Origin: an uncultured bacterium
Lineage (GTDB): Bacteria; Planctomycetota; Phycisphaerae; Phycisphaerales; SM1A02
Assembly: GCA_903861235.1 (NCBI GenBank)
Contig: CAIOTP010000124.1
Span: forward strand, 1-8,469
Length of the DNA: 8,469 nucleotides
Reading direction: 5' to 3'
Shown here: positions 8,428 through 8,469 of the stretch, in pieces
Position numbering within the stretch: the stretch's first letter is position 1
Layout of the letters: every line of letters begins with the position of its first letter
Notes under the pieces: model-generated
What the model was told of the DNA's origin: nothing
What the model saw: the letters and a program-made list of their open reading frames with translations, nothing else
Databases searched by the model: none
Made by a program: the position numbers and the translations under genes

Positions 8428-8439
8428 GTCCGCAAGGTA
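8425..8439 (-). promoter_or_regulatory. Leaderless-type -10 element of the peptidase gene
   Basis: On the minus strand TACCTT (8439-8434) is followed by exactly six bases and then ATG (8427-8425). There is no Shine-Dalgarno sequence before this ATG. The geometry is identical to that of the helicase gene. If the true start were TTG 8448, this motif would fall inside the coding sequence and be meaningless. Confidence 0.42.
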
Positions 8440-8469
8440 CCGAGCCAAGGGACGGGCCTACATATGGGA

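Noticed and set aside
8428..8448. TTG 8448 as the start of the peptidase gene
   Set aside because: A rare start codon with no Shine-Dalgarno sequence, adding residues ahead of the hydrophobic N-terminus. ATG 8427 has a promoter-like element at leaderless spacing. It is kept as an alternative.

Overview
The window comes from a very GC-rich bacterium. It holds four protein genes, no RNA genes, no mobile elements and no CRISPR array. The protein set is housekeeping and fits several high-GC phyla. A planctomycete-like (Phycisphaerae-like) source is a low-confidence impression, and nothing visible settles the lineage.

Layout. Positions 1-3668 hold two genes on the minus strand, transcribed dcd then nrdJ. 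They encode dCTP deaminase and the B12-dependent (class II) ribonucleotide reductase, whose C-terminus runs off the left edge of the window. The genes are 73 bp apart, and a GC-rich hairpin sits in that gap. Positions 3669-4095 form a 427-bp divergent intergenic region, clearly richer in A+T than its surroundings, and it contains the most interesting material in the window. Positions 4096-6327 (plus strand) encode a UvrD/PcrA-type superfamily 1 DNA helicase. Positions 6328 to about 8427 (minus strand) encode an S9 prolyl-oligopeptidase-family serine peptidase. The helicase and peptidase genes converge, and their stop codons abut in the palindrome TGATCA with no base between them.

Function and regulation. 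dcd and nrdJ form a compact deoxynucleotide-supply unit: ribonucleotide reduction, plus dUTP production toward dTTP. Upstream of dcd I find two matches to the NrdR-box palindrome, 32 bp (three helical turns) apart. One lies inside the spacer of a candidate promoter, which is how NrdR (the bacterial repressor of ribonucleotide reductase genes) usually sits. A second, weaker pair lies farther upstream, 42 bp (four turns) apart, inside a degenerate tandem duplication. The helicase gene and the peptidase gene lack Shine-Dalgarno sequences. Both instead have TANNNT exactly six bases before the start codon, the arrangement expected of leaderless mRNAs.

I see no defence, secretion, biosynthetic or otherwise undescribed multi-gene system here. 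The novelty is in the regulatory DNA.
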